Below are positions 16,169 to 25,953 of a DNA stretch of 64,000 bases, piece by piece. Source of the stretch: Mycobacterium lehmannii (GTDB lineage Bacteria; Actinomycetota; Actinomycetes; Mycobacteriales; Mycobacteriaceae). Positions within the stretch are counted from its first letter, which is position 1, and each line of letters begins with the position of its first letter. The stretch covers positions 62,001 through 126,000 of the forward strand of contig NZ_NKCN01000011.1 of the NCBI RefSeq assembly GCF_002245535.1. Direction: 5' to 3'. The position numbers and the translations under genes were made by a program. The notes beneath the pieces are model-generated. The model searched no databases and was not told where the DNA came from. It saw nothing but the letters and a program-made list of their open reading frames with translations.

Positions 16169-17747
16169 GCGCGGGGTCCACCGGCCCTGCGCCCTCCTCA
16201 CCGCCGCGCTGCTGATCGCAGCGTCGGGTGCGTGTGCATCTCGCACCCCGGCGGTGATCACCGGTCCCTATGCGGCACTGTTGGCGAGCTCGACCGACCT
16301 GGGCCCGTCACGTTCGGCGGACGCGCAAGTCACCGTAACGCTCGGCGGACCGCAACGTCCGGCCGCCTTGATGGGCTGGTCGAGCGACCGCGACCTCTGG
16401 GTGCGCTGGCGGCCCGGCGACAGTTGGGCGATCGTCGAGGGCGCTGCCGGGGATCTCGCGCGGGCATTCGCGATTCCGGTGCGCGACTACCGGTCTGCCA
16501 AAGGGGAGGAGTTCTACGCCTCGCCCGAACAGCCGGCGATACCGCCGCAGGTACGCGGCGACGTCACCGCGGTCGGGCGGGTGATGAGCTACACCCCGTA
16601 CCGCATGAAGCGGCCCGACTTCGTTCCCCTTGACGTACCCAAGGGCGGGCTGACGCCCGACGGACTGTTGTCGGCGTACAACGCGACGCCGTTGGCGGAC
16701 GCCGGCTTCACCGGCGAGGGCGCGACGATCGTCATCTTCGCGTTCGACAGCGTCGAGCAAGACGACCTCGACCTGTTCGCCGACAGCTCCGGGCTACCCC
16801 GGTTCACACCCGAGATCGTCGGCGGCAAACCGTCCGAGGTGCACGGTGAGACGGCGATGGATCTGCAAGTGGCACACGCGATTGCACCCGATGCACGGCT
16901 TGTCGTGGTCAACGCCAGGCCGACGGTGGAGGGCGACGGCACATACGAAAAGCTGGGGAGGCTGTTCGAACAGGTCGACCGCGACTACCCCGGAGCGGTG
17001 TGGAGCCTGTCGATCGGATGGGGATGCGAGGCGTTCGTCACCGCGGCGGATCTGGCTCCGGTCGAGGCGGCGTTGACGGCCGCCCAGCGGCATGGCACCA
17101 CGGCGTTCGACGCCAGCGGGGACACCGCGGGCCTGGAGTGCAAAGGCGGAGACCGATGGTCGGCTCCGCCGGGCCCCGACGACGTCGGTGTCGATGCGGT
17201 CGCCTCGCTTCCCACGATGACGTCGGTCGGAGGCACCACGTTGTCGACCGGTACGCGCGGGCAGTGGCTGGCCGAACACGCGTGGGTGGATTCCCCGCTG
17301 TCGCAGGGCAGTAGCGGCGGGGTGGCGAAGCTGTTCGCCCGTCCGGCGTGGCAGGACAAACTGGATGTCGAGCGTGACACCGAACGCCGCCGCCTGCTCC
17401 CCGACGTCTCCGCGGTCGCCGATCCGTTCACCGGTGTGCGGTTCATCTTCGGCCAGCGCGAGGTGGTCGGCGGCGGTACGTCGCAATCGGCGCCGATCTG
17501 GGCGGCACTCACCGTGCTGATGAACCAGTACCTGCTGGCCAACGGTGGACGGCAGGTCGGAAACTTCAATCCGGCGCTGTACCAGGTAGCCTCCGGGTCG
17601 CGTCTGCCGGGCTTCCGGGATGTGACCAAGGGCGGCAACGCCGTCGATCTGGCGTCACCGGGGTACGACCTGGTTACGGGCCTCGGCACCCCGAACACCG
17701 AGAACCTCGCCCGCAACATTCTCGACCTGCAGAAGACGTCACGTTGA
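16110..17747 (+). CDS. Sedolisin-family (S53) serine-carboxyl peptidase, predicted lipoprotein
   Basis: A 545-residue exported protease. A signal peptide (about residues 25-41) ends in a lipobox-like SGAC at 39-42. A short propeptide follows (about 70-170), then the catalytic domain. The E-x-x-x-D pair is E247/D251 in HGETAMDLQVAHAIAPDA, the oxyanion Asp is D338 in DASGDTAG, the nucleophile is S458 in GGGTSQSAP, and the calcium-site region DVTKGGN and GYDLVTGLGTP lies near 504-528. All key family residues are present, so activity, typically at acidic pH, is likely. ATG 16110 is the only upstream start in frame and overlaps the lipoprotein gene; its stop overlaps the next gene by TTGA. Confidence 0.9.
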   Translation: MRHRLPVRRPVDTAVLTASRRGVHRPCALLTAALLIAASGACASRTPAVITGPYAALLASSTDLGPSRSADAQVTVTLGGPQRPAALMGWSSDRDLWVRWRPGDSWAIVEGAAGDLARAFAIPVRDYRSAKGEEFYASPEQPAIPPQVRGDVTAVGRVMSYTPYRMKRPDFVPLDVPKGGLTPDGLLSAYNATPLADAGFTGEGATIVIFAFDSVEQDDLDLFADSSGLPRFTPEIVGGKPSEVHGETAMDLQVAHAIAPDARLVVVNARPTVEGDGTYEKLGRLFEQVDRDYPGAVWSLSIGWGCEAFVTAADLAPVEAALTAAQRHGTTAFDASGDTAGLECKGGDRWSAPPGPDDVGVDAVASLPTMTSVGGTTLSTGTRGQWLAEHAWVDSPLSQGSSGGVAKLFARPAWQDKLDVERDTERRRLLPDVSAVADPFTGVRFIFGQREVVGGGTSQSAPIWAALTVLMNQYLLANGGRQVGNFNPALYQVASGSRLPGFRDVTKGGNAVDLASPGYDLVTGLGTPNTENLARNILDLQKTSR

Positions 17748-19264
17748 CCGAAGCGTCACCACGCCGCCGCCGTCGGTGGCGAGATCCCTTGACGAGCACC
17801 CTGTTTCCGCATGTGGCGGCTCCGTCGAGGACGACGTTCGGGCTGGCGCTGGCAGCGCTGGCGGTGATGCTGTTCGGGTTCGCGGTGCTGCGTTGGCAGG
17901 CGCCGCTGATCGCGATCGGAGCGGTCGGTGTGGCGCTGGTGTTCGTCGTCTATCTGCGTCAGGCAGGTCACGACGTACCGGTACGGCAGTTGGTGCTGAC
18001 CGCTGCGCTGGCTGCGGCACTCGGCGCCGCGTGGGCATTGGCAACCGGCAGCATCGTGGCCGAGTCTCACGACGTCGCACTCAGCGGCGGTGAGCTGGAT
18101 CGCGAAAAACTGTTGGTAGGCACCGAGATACCGGTCGGTGGTGCGATCGTGATGCTGATCCCGGCGGGGTTACTGCGGTTGCGCCGCGGGGTGAGTCGAA
18201 TCCCGCTCGACGGCTACGCGGTCGGCGTGTTGAGCGCCGTGGTGTTCACGTCGGCAGCGACATTGGTCAGGCTGGTCCCGCAGTTCGCGACCGGCGTCAG
18301 GGCCGAAGACCTGTGGGTCAGCGCGCTTCTGGTGCAGGCTGGTATCCAGGGGTTGACCCTGCCGCTGACCGCGCTGGCGCTCGGCGGACTCGTCGGCATC
18401 GCGCTGTGGGCGGGGCGGCGAAGGATGATCGTCGCGAGTGTGGTTGTGACGCTGACGCTTTACACGGTCATGGGTGTCACCGAGTACACCCCGGTACCGC
18501 ACATCGTGCATCTGATCGTGCATATCGTGATCGCCGCGGTCGCACTGGCCGCGCTGCGCGGCGGGCAGCGAGCCCTAGGTCCAGAGCTACCGGTGCGAAG
18601 CCCCGAGGAAGGCACCGGCCGCGCGCGGGTGCTGGCGGCGCTCGGGGTGGGTGCCGCCGTCGCCGTCACGGCCGGTGTGGTGGCGGCCGTGCTCACCACC
18701 CCCGACGTCCCGAAGATCGTGTGCCCTCCCGATTGTGGACGCCCGCCGATCGGCGAGCCCATCGAATCCAACCCGCGGTTCTACGCCGCCGACGGGTCGT
18801 TCTCCGTCCAATACCCCGGCCCCGGCAGCGCGTACGAGGCCACCCTCCTAACCGATGGGGTCGAACTCGACTTCACCGGCGGCGACACCGGCATGCTCGA
18901 GCTGTTCGGTCTGCCCGCCGAGAACCGGACCGCCAAGCAGGTCGCCCAGGACCTGATCGACGAGTACTACCCCGACGCCACAACGGAATACGAGATCCCC
19001 AACGCGATGGTCGGCTACGAACCCGGCTACGGCGTCGTCGCCGACGACTATCCGCAGGACGCCAGCGGCAGCTTCACCCGGCTCCGGTTGATCGTGATGG
19101 TTGCGGTCAGAAACGATGTCGCGCTGGTGGCCTCGGCCATCGGCCCCTACCGCGAATTCACTCCCGACTTCGGCACCGGGCATCCATCGGGTGCGAACCT
19201 GCAGCTGGCGATAGATATGGGCAAGTACGTCAACAGTTTCCGCTGGACCGGTGTCACCGACTGA
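17744..19264 (+). CDS. Polytopic membrane protein with C-terminal extracytoplasmic domain
   Basis: A 506-residue protein. After a basic N-terminus (SPRRRRRW) there are about eight membrane helices (residues 28-285), one more helix near 295-315, then an exported domain of about 190 residues with a CPPDC pair close to the membrane. I do not recognise the fold of either half. TTG start at 17744 is inferred from the 4-base TTGA overlap with the sedolisin stop and the lack of other upstream starts. Coupling to the protease suggests that the two act together at the envelope. Confidence 0.75.
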   Translation: MTEASPRRRRRWRDPLTSTLFPHVAAPSRTTFGLALAALAVMLFGFAVLRWQAPLIAIGAVGVALVFVVYLRQAGHDVPVRQLVLTAALAAALGAAWALATGSIVAESHDVALSGGELDREKLLVGTEIPVGGAIVMLIPAGLLRLRRGVSRIPLDGYAVGVLSAVVFTSAATLVRLVPQFATGVRAEDLWVSALLVQAGIQGLTLPLTALALGGLVGIALWAGRRRMIVASVVVTLTLYTVMGVTEYTPVPHIVHLIVHIVIAAVALAALRGGQRALGPELPVRSPEEGTGRARVLAALGVGAAVAVTAGVVAAVLTTPDVPKIVCPPDCGRPPIGEPIESNPRFYAADGSFSVQYPGPGSAYEATLLTDGVELDFTGGDTGMLELFGLPAENRTAKQVAQDLIDEYYPDATTEYEIPNAMVGYEPGYGVVADDYPQDASGSFTRLRLIVMVAVRNDVALVASAIGPYREFTPDFGTGHPSGANLQLAIDMGKYVNSFRWTGVTD

Positions 19265-19267
19265 GGG

Positions 19268-20182
19268 TCACAGCTCGGCGAAGCACGGATCCTGCTGACC
19301 CTTCGGGATGTCGGCGTTGCGGGTCGAAAACCGGCTCACCACACCGTCATCGGTGACCTCCACCGAATCGGCTTTGATGTTCATCGGGTAGTTCTTCGTC
19401 AGCTCGGAGGTGAACGCGTCCAACGCCGGCTGCACGGCTTCGCGCGGCAGCGTGAAGCCCAGCCCGGTCAGCTCGATCACCTGCAGTGAGATTCCGCCGT
19501 CGGCGACCGTCGGCCGCGCCCTGATCGAGCCGAGCGCACCTTCCAACTCGATCGTGTCGTCGGACGGGTTGGTCGTGACCCCGCTGACGAATGCGCCGAT
19601 GAGCGGGATCGAATCGGAGATGGTCTGCCGGATGCCCTCCGATGACCAGTTGATGTCCGCGACGAGCGAGCCGACCGTGCCGCCCGAGGTGGCTGTGTCC
19701 TCGAGGCGGACGTCCTCGATGGTCAACTCGACCTTCATACCCTTGGCGTCGCGGATCTGATTGCCGGCGGTCTCGATGTGGATGTTCGTGTAGTGGCCGG
19801 ACATGTGCTGGATCAGGAACGGCGGCATGACGCCGAACGATGCGCTGGCCTCGTCTTCGACGACGCATGACGTGACGCCCGCGACGACATCGTTCGCGCG
19901 GTTGCGTGCGTACAGTTCTCCGGCCAGCACGCCCGCCAGCACCAGGGCCACCACGATGACGACCACCAGCACGATCGACAGGGGATCGCGCAGCAGGCTC
20001 CTGAGTTTCGACTCGGAGCGCGGCGGCTCGCCCTGGCCCGGTTCATTCGGTCCCTGGGGTCCCGGCGGCGGCCCCTGTGGTGGAGGCCCCTGCGGCGGCG
20101 GGGGTGCCTGGTCCTGCTGGGGTGGGGGGACCTGGCCCTGCGGCGGCGACGGCTGGTTCGGGCGGGCCCACGGGTCAGTCAC
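19268..20182 (-). CDS. DUF2993 (LmeA-like) membrane-anchored protein (Rv0479c-like)
   Basis: A 304-residue protein. The first 60 residues are a Pro/Gln-rich cytosolic tail (PPPPQGPPPQGPPPGPQG), then one membrane helix (about 70-92, PLSIVLVVVIVVALVLAGVL). The DUF2993 domain follows in the periplasm, with VEDEASASFGVMPPFLIQHMSG. DUF2993 proteins include LmeA, which binds phosphoinositides and supports mannan elongation of LM/LAM; this paralogue has no fixed role. GTG start overlaps the nitrilase stop by GTGA, so both belong to one minus-strand operon. Confidence 0.85.
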   Translation of the reverse strand: MTDPWARPNQPSPPQGQVPPPQQDQAPPPPQGPPPQGPPPGPQGPNEPGQGEPPRSESKLRSLLRDPLSIVLVVVIVVALVLAGVLAGELYARNRANDVVAGVTSCVVEDEASASFGVMPPFLIQHMSGHYTNIHIETAGNQIRDAKGMKVELTIEDVRLEDTATSGGTVGSLVADINWSSEGIRQTISDSIPLIGAFVSGVTTNPSDDTIELEGALGSIRARPTVADGGISLQVIELTGLGFTLPREAVQPALDAFTSELTKNYPMNIKADSVEVTDDGVVSRFSTRNADIPKGQQDPCFAEL

Positions 20183-20994
20183 GAGCGCGATTCTGCCTTA
20201 CCGCGACGAGCGAAGTCCGCGCGGTTGCGCAGAACCGCGACCGTCTCGCGTACCTTGCGGCCGTCCTCCAGGTCGATGTCGGTCACCAGCAACTGCGGGT
20301 CGTCACCGGCGCTGACCAGCACGTCACCGGTCGGGGACGCCACCAGGCTGCCTCCCACGCCGGTCGGGCCGAGCGCGGCGATGTCGGGTTCGGGACAGCC
20401 CTGGTCGACGGCGGCGACGAAGCCGGTCGTGTCGATCGCGCGAGCCCTCGCCAGCAACGTCCACTGGTCGAGCTTGCCCGGTCCGCTGCCCCACGATGCG
20501 TGCACGGTGATCAGCTGTGCACCACGTTCGGCCAGCTCGACGTAGAGCTCGGGGAACCGGATGTCGTAGCACAGCGTCAACCCGACTCCCACGCCGTCGA
20601 CCTCGATCAGGACCGGCTCCTGGCCGGGCGCGACCGTCTTGGACTCCTTGAACCCGAACGCGTCGTAGAGGTGGATCTTCTCGTAGTGCGCGTCGATGCC
20701 GTCGCCGGCGGCGATCAGCGTGTTGAGAACGCGCCCGTCACCGGACGGCACGAACATTCCCGCCACGACGACGATGCCCATCCGCTCGGCGATGGCCCGC
20801 ACGCCCGAGGCCCACGGCCCGTCGAGCGGTTCGGCGACCGGGGCGAGCGGCACCCCGAACCGGCACATCGTCGCCTCAGGAAACAGCACCATCCGCGCGC
20901 CAGCGTCTGCGGCGCGGCGGGTGTAGTCCTGAACGACCGCGAGGTTCGCCGACGGGTCGGTGCCGCTGAGGATCTGCGCGAGGGCAATCCGCAT
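20179..20994 (-). CDS. Carbon-nitrogen hydrolase / nitrilase-superfamily amidase (Rv0480c-like)
   Basis: A 271-residue cytosolic enzyme with the Glu-Lys-Cys triad E40 (LFPEAT), K106 (HYEKIHL) and C142 (TLCYDIRFPEL). The sequence around the triad resembles omega-amidase/Nit-type hydrolases that act on small amides such as 2-oxoglutaramate or deaminated glutathione. In mycobacteria lacking glutathione the substrate is uncertain. ATG start; downstream partner is the DUF2993 gene. Confidence 0.9.
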   Translation of the reverse strand: MRIALAQILSGTDPSANLAVVQDYTRRAADAGARMVLFPEATMCRFGVPLAPVAEPLDGPWASGVRAIAERMGIVVVAGMFVPSGDGRVLNTLIAAGDGIDAHYEKIHLYDAFGFKESKTVAPGQEPVLIEVDGVGVGLTLCYDIRFPELYVELAERGAQLITVHASWGSGPGKLDQWTLLARARAIDTTGFVAAVDQGCPEPDIAALGPTGVGGSLVASPTGDVLVSAGDDPQLLVTDIDLEDGRKVRETVAVLRNRADFARRGKAESRS

Positions 20995-21034
20995 ACGGCC
21001 CAGCCTACGGCTTCAGCGGTTACGGCCCCCGGCT

Positions 21035-21817
21035 TCAGACAGGCGCGACGGTCGACCAGGGCACGGTGAGCACCCCGTCGCGCATCCGGCGTCGCGCGGA
21101 TGCCACAGGAAAACCGTTGTCGCGCAATAACTCCAGCATCGCACGCCACCGGATCCGCGGACCGAATACGCCGTGGCCCGCGACGCTGGCCCACGCGCGA
21201 TCGGCAGCGGTCAGCAGCGTGTGCACGGGCTGACCGTCGACGTTGTGGTGGATCAGCGCCTTCGGCAGCCGCTCGGCCAGGTCGGACGGCCGTTCGATCG
21301 CGAACGGGTCGCACGCCAGCGTCAGGCTCAGCGGCCCGTCTGCGTCCAGCAGAATCCAGCAGGCTCGCCTGCCGATCTCATCGCAGGTGCCGTCGACGAT
21401 GAGGCCACCGGGCGCCAGCCGCCGCTGCATCGTCGACCAGGCCTCGTGAACTGCTTCGACCGGATACTGCCGCAACACGTTGAACGCCCGCACCAGGACG
21501 GGCCGCATCCCCGCCAATTCGAAACCGCCGAGGCCGAACTGCACCGCGGGGACCCCCGCCGCCTGTGCCGCCTGCACGCGGTCAGGATCGATCTCCAGTC
21601 CCACGACGCGAATATCGTTGCGCACCACCCGCAGCCGGGCGGCGAGCTCCAGCGTCGTCACCGGCAGTGCGCCGTAACCGAGATCGATGACCAGCGGATC
21701 CTCGGCAGCGGCCAGGGCGGCGCGGACCCGCGGCGCGTGCACGAGCCAGCGGTCACTGCGGCGCAACCGGTTGTAGCGGGTGGTGCCCCGGGTCAGCTGA
21801 CCGATGGGCCCGCTCAT
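21035..21817 (-). CDS. Class I SAM-dependent methyltransferase
   Basis: A 260-residue protein with a Rossmann-like SAM-binding core: motif I VIDLGYGALPVTTLEL (about residues 43-58), acidic loop VVGLEIDPDRV (72-82), and a post-I segment with RPVLVRAFNVLRQYP. The C-terminal half contains DEIGRRACWILL. The substrate class is not recognisable. It lies 40 bases upstream of the nitrilase gene on the same strand and may share its transcript. Confidence 0.85.
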   Translation of the reverse strand: MSGPIGQLTRGTTRYNRLRRSDRWLVHAPRVRAALAAAEDPLVIDLGYGALPVTTLELAARLRVVRNDIRVVGLEIDPDRVQAAQAAGVPAVQFGLGGFELAGMRPVLVRAFNVLRQYPVEAVHEAWSTMQRRLAPGGLIVDGTCDEIGRRACWILLDADGPLSLTLACDPFAIERPSDLAERLPKALIHHNVDGQPVHTLLTAADRAWASVAGHGVFGPRIRWRAMLELLRDNGFPVASARRRMRDGVLTVPWSTVAPV

Positions 21818-21888
21818 GACCCGAGTGTATGGCCCGGTGGCGGTTCTGCGTCACCGCCCTCGGCGGTACCACCACTTGACGCTGCGCC

Positions 21889-22395
21889 TCAAGCGTTTTC
21901 GGCGATCCACAGGGTGGTGAAGTGCTGCTCGGCGATCAGCAGGTCGACGAGCTGGCCACCGATGAAGTTCTCGATCTTGCCGCCCACCAATGGAACTCGC
22001 ACCTCCACCTCGACGGTGAACTGCAGCCGCGAACCGGTGCCCGCCGGGGCCAGCACGGCCGTGCCCGTCAGGTTCGCAGGCGCACCGGGGATCGACCCCT
22101 TGACTGTCGCGGTGGCCTTCCCGTCGAGCACCGCGCTCCACGCCTCCTCGCGCACGAAGCTCAGGTCCCCGCGGTGGAACTGGGTCACCACACCGGGCAG
22201 CCGGTCGGCGCGCAGCGTCTGCGTCGTGACGACATCGATGCCGCCCTGGTCGTCGACGACCATCGAGTCCAGCGAGTACATGTCGGCGCCGGAATCGGTC
22301 AGCCGCGCGAGCCAGTACCGCTCGTCGCCGAACGCCCGGTGGACCTGCTCGACGGTTCCCCCGTACTCGGCGGCCATGTCGAATGAGCGCGGCAT
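21889..22395 (-). CDS. DUF2505 / SRPBCC-like protein (Rv0481c-like)
   Basis: A 168-residue protein predicted to take a START-like helix-grip fold: an N-terminal strand-helix (FDMAAEYGGTVEQVHRAFGD), alternating beta strands, and a long C-terminal helix with IENFIGGQLVDLLIAEQHF. Such folds bind hydrophobic ligands. No catalytic residues are evident. ATG start at 22395 is 26 bases from the divergent murB start, so the two promoters must overlap. Confidence 0.83.
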   Translation of the reverse strand: MPRSFDMAAEYGGTVEQVHRAFGDERYWLARLTDSGADMYSLDSMVVDDQGGIDVVTTQTLRADRLPGVVTQFHRGDLSFVREEAWSAVLDGKATATVKGSIPGAPANLTGTAVLAPAGTGSRLQFTVEVEVRVPLVGGKIENFIGGQLVDLLIAEQHFTTLWIAENA

Positions 22396-22421
22396 AGCTG
22401 GTCAGGCTACCGTTACCGCCC

Positions 22422-23477
22422 GTGGTCGGTTCGCAGCTAGGGGGTGCCTCCGTCGAGGAGCGGGTGCCGCTTGCGCCGCTGACCACGCTGCGGGTCGGAC
22501 CCGTCGCGCGACGGCTGATCACGTGTGACACCACGCAGAAGGTCATCGACGTGGTCCGCGCGCTCGGTCCAGGCGACGATTCGCTCGTTCTGGCGGGTGG
22601 CTCGAACGTCGTGTTGTCCGACGAGCTGACTGACCTGTCGGTGATCCATCTCGCCAATACCGAGATCACCGTCGACGGTGATGTGCTGCGCGCCGAGGCC
22701 GGTGCGGTGTGGGACGACGTCGTGGTCACCTCGCTGGCACACGGGCTCGGTGGCCTGGAGTGCCTGTCGGGGATACCGGGGTCGGCCGGGGCCACACCGG
22801 TGCAGAACGTCGGCGCGTACGGCACCGAGGTGGCCGACGTCATCCGACGGGTGCGCCTGCTGGACCGTCGCACCGGAGAAGACCGCTGGGTCCAAACCGA
22901 GGCACTGCGGTTCGGCTACCGGACCAGCGTCCTCAAATACGCGCACGACGCGATCGTGCTCGAGGTGGAGTTCGCGCTGGACCCGGCCGGGCGCAGCGCG
23001 CCGCTGCGCTACCGCGAACTGGCCACCGCGCTGGGCGCCGAACAGGGCACACGCGCCGATCCGCTCGAGGTCCGCGAGGCGGTGCTGGCACTGCGGGCGA
23101 GCAAGGGCATGGTGCTCGACGCCGACGATCACGACACCTGGAGCGTGGGCTCGTTTTTCACCAACCCCGTCATCACGACCGCGGAGTTCGAGCGGCTCCG
23201 CGCCTCGGTCGACGGACCGGTGCCCAACTATCCGGCCCCCGACGGAGTCAAACTGGCCGCGGCGTGGCTGGTCGAGCGGGCCGGCTACGGCAAAGGCCAT
23301 CCGGGCGAAGGCGCCGCCGCCCGGCTGTCGACCAAGCATGCGCTGGCGCTGACCAACCGTGGCGGGGCCACCACCGCCGACGTGATCGCGCTGGCCAGGA
23401 CGGTACGTGACGGCGTCCGAACGAAATTCGGGATCGAGCTCACAGCCGAGCCTGTCCTGATCGGGTGCTCGCTGTAG
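22422..23477 (+). CDS. murB: UDP-N-acetylenolpyruvoylglucosamine reductase
   Basis: A 351-residue FAD enzyme that makes UDP-MurNAc with NADPH in cytosolic peptidoglycan synthesis. Seen: FAD-binding [11 protein letters not shown] near residue 47 and [19 protein letters not shown] near 118-136; [10 protein letters not shown] with the conserved Tyr-Arg; the general-acid Ser in [10 protein letters not shown] (about residue 243); C-terminal [17 protein letters not shown]. It lacks the extended loop in the same manner as other actinobacterial type I/II variants. GTG start. The L,D-transpeptidase gene follows 15 bases later, a cell-wall pair. Confidence 0.96.
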   Translation: MVGSQLGGASVEERVPLAPLTTLRVGPVARRLITCDTTQKVIDVVRALGPGDDSLVLAGGSNVVLSDELTDLSVIHLANTEITVDGDVLRAEAGAVWDDVVVTSLAHGLGGLECLSGIPGSAGATPVQNVGAYGTEVADVIRRVRLLDRRTGEDRWVQTEALRFGYRTSVLKYAHDAIVLEVEFALDPAGRSAPLRYRELATALGAEQGTRADPLEVREAVLALRASKGMVLDADDHDTWSVGSFFTNPVITTAEFERLRASVDGPVPNYPAPDGVKLAAAWLVERAGYGKGHPGEGAAARLSTKHALALTNRGGATTADVIALARTVRDGVRTKFGIELTAEPVLIGCSL

Positions 23478-23492
23478 GTACGCTCGATTCAC

Positions 23493-24785
23493 GTGAGTAC
23501 AGCAGAACCCCTACCGCCGGGGTTCAACCGGCGGCGCGCCCTGGCCGCACTGGCGGTCGGCGTCGTCGCGCCGGGCGTGCTGGCCGCGTGCGGCTCCAAG
23601 GACGACGGGTCTTCGGCGTCGCAGGACGGTGAAGCGTCCGGTGCCCCCTCGCTGGACTTCACGCCGGCAAACGCCGCGACCGACGTCCCGCCGACCGCGC
23701 CCGTCGGTGTCCAGGTCGCCGACGGTTGGTTTCAGCGGGTCTCGTTGACCAACCCCGACGGGAAGGTCGTCGCCGGTGCGCTCAACCGCGACCGCACCGA
23801 GTTCGCGATCACCGAACCGCTCGGCTACGGCGTGCAGTACACGTGGAAGGGCTCGGTTGTCGGCCGCGACGGCAAGGCGGCGCCCGTCGAGGGCTCGTTC
23901 TCCACGATCAACCCCAGCACTCAGGTGAGTGGGCGCTTCCAACTCGGCGACGGTCAGGTCGTCGGGGTGGCGGCGCCGGTCATCCTCCAGTTCGACGGAC
24001 CGATCAGCGACAAGGCCGCCGTCGAGAAAGCGCTCACGGTCACCACCGATCCGCAGGTGGAAGGCAGCTGGGCGTGGCTGCCCGACGAGGTCGGCGGGTC
24101 GCGCGTGCACTACCGCACCCGCGAGTACTACCCGGCGGGCACCAAGGTGAACGTCGACGCGAAGCTTTACGGCGTGCCGTTCGGCGACGGCGCCTACGGC
24201 GCGCAGGACATCTCGCTGCACTTCGAGATCGGCCGTCGTCAGGTGGTCAGGGCCGACGCACCGTCGCACCGCATCCAGGTGCTCGACGGGGCTGGCGCGG
24301 TGGTCATGGACTTTCCCTGCAGTTACGGCGAAGGCGATCTGGACCGCAACGTCACCCGCAGCGGCATCCACGTCGTCACCGAGAAGTACAGAGACTTCTA
24401 CATGACCAACCCGGCCGCGGGCTACGCCAACGTGCACATGCGGCATGCGGTACGGATCTCCAACAACGGCGAGTTCATCCACGCCAACCCGGCCAGCCTG
24501 GGTTCTCAGGGCAGCAGCAACGTCACCAACGGCTGCATCAACTTGTCGCCGGCCGATGCCGAGCAGTACTTCAACAGCGCGATTTACGGCGATCCCGTCG
24601 AGGTCACCGGCACGCGCATCCAGTTGTCCTACGCCGACGGCGACATCTGGGATTGGGCCGTGCCGTGGGAGGAGTGGAAGTCGATGTCGGCGCTGTCGGA
24701 CGCGAACGCTCCGGACATGCCGAGCACCGCGCCCGCGACGCCGTCGGGCGCACCCGAGCCGGTGAGCGGCCGTCCGGGCGGGTGA
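23493..24785 (+). CDS. lprQ: L,D-transpeptidase, lipoprotein (LdtMt5/LprQ-like)
   Basis: A 430-residue envelope enzyme that forms 3-3 cross-links in peptidoglycan. The signal peptide contains [14 protein letters not shown] and the lipobox LAAC with C33. Two bacterial Ig-like domains (about residues 55-145 and 146-250) precede the YkuD catalytic domain with H330 (FIHANP) and nucleophile C348 in [11 protein letters not shown]. In this subfamily Thr-Asn replaces the usual Ser-His before Gly-Cys. The C-terminus is Pro/Ala-rich. GTG start 15 bases after murB. Confidence 0.93.
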   Translation: MSTAEPLPPGFNRRRALAALAVGVVAPGVLAACGSKDDGSSASQDGEASGAPSLDFTPANAATDVPPTAPVGVQVADGWFQRVSLTNPDGKVVAGALNRDRTEFAITEPLGYGVQYTWKGSVVGRDGKAAPVEGSFSTINPSTQVSGRFQLGDGQVVGVAAPVILQFDGPISDKAAVEKALTVTTDPQVEGSWAWLPDEVGGSRVHYRTREYYPAGTKVNVDAKLYGVPFGDGAYGAQDISLHFEIGRRQVVRADAPSHRIQVLDGAGAVVMDFPCSYGEGDLDRNVTRSGIHVVTEKYRDFYMTNPAAGYANVHMRHAVRISNNGEFIHANPASLGSQGSSNVTNGCINLSPADAEQYFNSAIYGDPVEVTGTRIQLSYADGDIWDWAVPWEEWKSMSALSDANAPDMPSTAPATPSGAPEPVSGRPGG

Positions 24786-24821
24786 CGTTCACAGTGTCAG
24801 CACGCCCGGCGGCTGACCCGC

Positions 24822-25070
24822 CTACTGAGCGTCGGTGCTGAACAGGTACCAGCCGCCGTCGCCCGGGGCGCAGAACCAATACGGGTAGGCCCGGTCGAAG
24901 TTCGGATCGTTCCAGACGATGGGGGCGTCCGACTGGCATTCGGCCTCGGTGGCCCAGAACCACGGCTGCCCGTTCGCGTCGGTCTCCAGGTAATCAACGG
25001 CATGGGCCGTTCCCGCTGCGCCCATCAAGCCCGCGAACGCCAGTGCAGCGGCCGCGATTGCCTTCTTCAT
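24822..25070 (-). CDS. Small secreted protein
   Basis: An 82-residue protein with a clear signal peptide (MKKAIAAAALAFAGLMGAAG, cleavage after AHA at about residue 24). The mature domain of about 58 residues is rich in Trp/Tyr/Phe, with two cysteines (EAECQSD and YWFCAPGD) that can pair. ATG at 25070 with a GGGATG-type ribosome-binding site is chosen; the longer frame adds an unlikely hydrophilic extension. No family recognised. Confidence 0.75.
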   Translation of the reverse strand: MKKAIAAAALAFAGLMGAAGTAHAVDYLETDANGQPWFWATEAECQSDAPIVWNDPNFDRAYPYWFCAPGDGGWYLFSTDAQ

Positions 25071-25159
25071 GTCATCCCACCCTGTCCAGTTGAATTGATT
25101 TCGAGTGGAAGATAACGTCCCGCGGCTCAATGATCTACGCGAACGTAAAAAGCAGATCC

Positions 25160-25918
25160 TCAGAGCTTCCGGTTGAACCGCGATCCGCTGGACCCGCTGA
25201 CCTGATCGCGCGGCCGGACCACGATCAGGTCGAGATCGACGTGCGATGGCCTGCTGGCGACGAAGCCGATGATCTCGGCGATGTCTTCGGCCACCAGTGG
25301 AGTGACGCCCTCATACACCTTGGCCGCGCGGTCCTCGTCGCCCTCGAACCGGTTCAGCGAGAAGTCCGTCTTCACCATGCCGGGCGCAACTTCGGTGAGC
25401 CGCACCGGTTTTCCGAGCAACTCGCTGCGCAGCGTGCGGTGCAGCACGCCCTGCGCGTGCTTGGCAGAGGTGTAGCCGCCGCCGTTGTCGTAGATCTCCA
25501 CCGCCGCGATCGAGGTGACCGTGACGATCAGCCCGTCGCCCGACGCGATCAGCTTCGGCAGCAGCGCGCGGCTCACCAGCAGCGTGCCGAGCACATTGAC
25601 TTCCCACATCCAGCGCCAGTGCTCGACGTCGGCCTCGGCAACCGGATCCAGCCCGAGGGCCCCGCCGGCGTTGTTGACCAGCACATCCACCCGGTCCACC
25701 GCCGCCGCCAACGCCGACACGGACTCCTCAGATGTGACGTCCGCCACAATCGCGGTGCCGCCGATCTCTTCGGCCAGGGCCTTGAGTGGCGCCTCGCGCC
25801 GGGCCACGCACACCACGTGAAAGCCAAGGGCTGCAAGGGTTCTCGCGGTCGCTTCACCGATTCCGGCGCTTGCGCCGGTGACCACCGCGACACGACCGTC
25901 GGCCTGGAAAGTCGTCAT
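25160..25918 (-). CDS. Short-chain dehydrogenase/reductase (Rv0484c-like)
   Basis: A 252-residue classical SDR. Cofactor motif TGASAGIGEA (about residues 14-23), NNAGG near residue 84, catalytic Ser in VTSIAAVEI (about 135), and Tyr-x-x-x-Lys as YTSAKHAQG (Y149/K153). The cofactor loop CVARRE suggests NADP preference. Substrate unknown. It is transcribed away from the polycysteine leader region, so its promoter shares the 25919-25960 interval. Confidence 0.92.
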   Translation of the reverse strand: MTTFQADGRVAVVTGASAGIGEATARTLAALGFHVVCVARREAPLKALAEEIGGTAIVADVTSEESVSALAAAVDRVDVLVNNAGGALGLDPVAEADVEHWRWMWEVNVLGTLLVSRALLPKLIASGDGLIVTVTSIAAVEIYDNGGGYTSAKHAQGVLHRTLRSELLGKPVRLTEVAPGMVKTDFSLNRFEGDEDRAAKVYEGVTPLVAEDIAEIIGFVASRPSHVDLDLIVVRPRDQVSGSSGSRFNRKL

Positions 25919-25941
25919 CTGCCCAACCTTAGTTGGCGTGC

Positions 25942-25947
25942 TAAGTT
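25942..25947 (+). promoter_or_regulatory. -10 hexamer for a leaderless transcript (TAAGTT)
   Basis: TAAGTT fits the mycobacterial TANNNT -10 consensus and ends 6 bases before the GTG at 25954. This spacing puts the transcription start on the GTG, as in mycobacterial leaderless messages. No clear -35 is seen, which is common for this class. Confidence 0.6.
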
Positions 25948-25953
25948 CACCTC

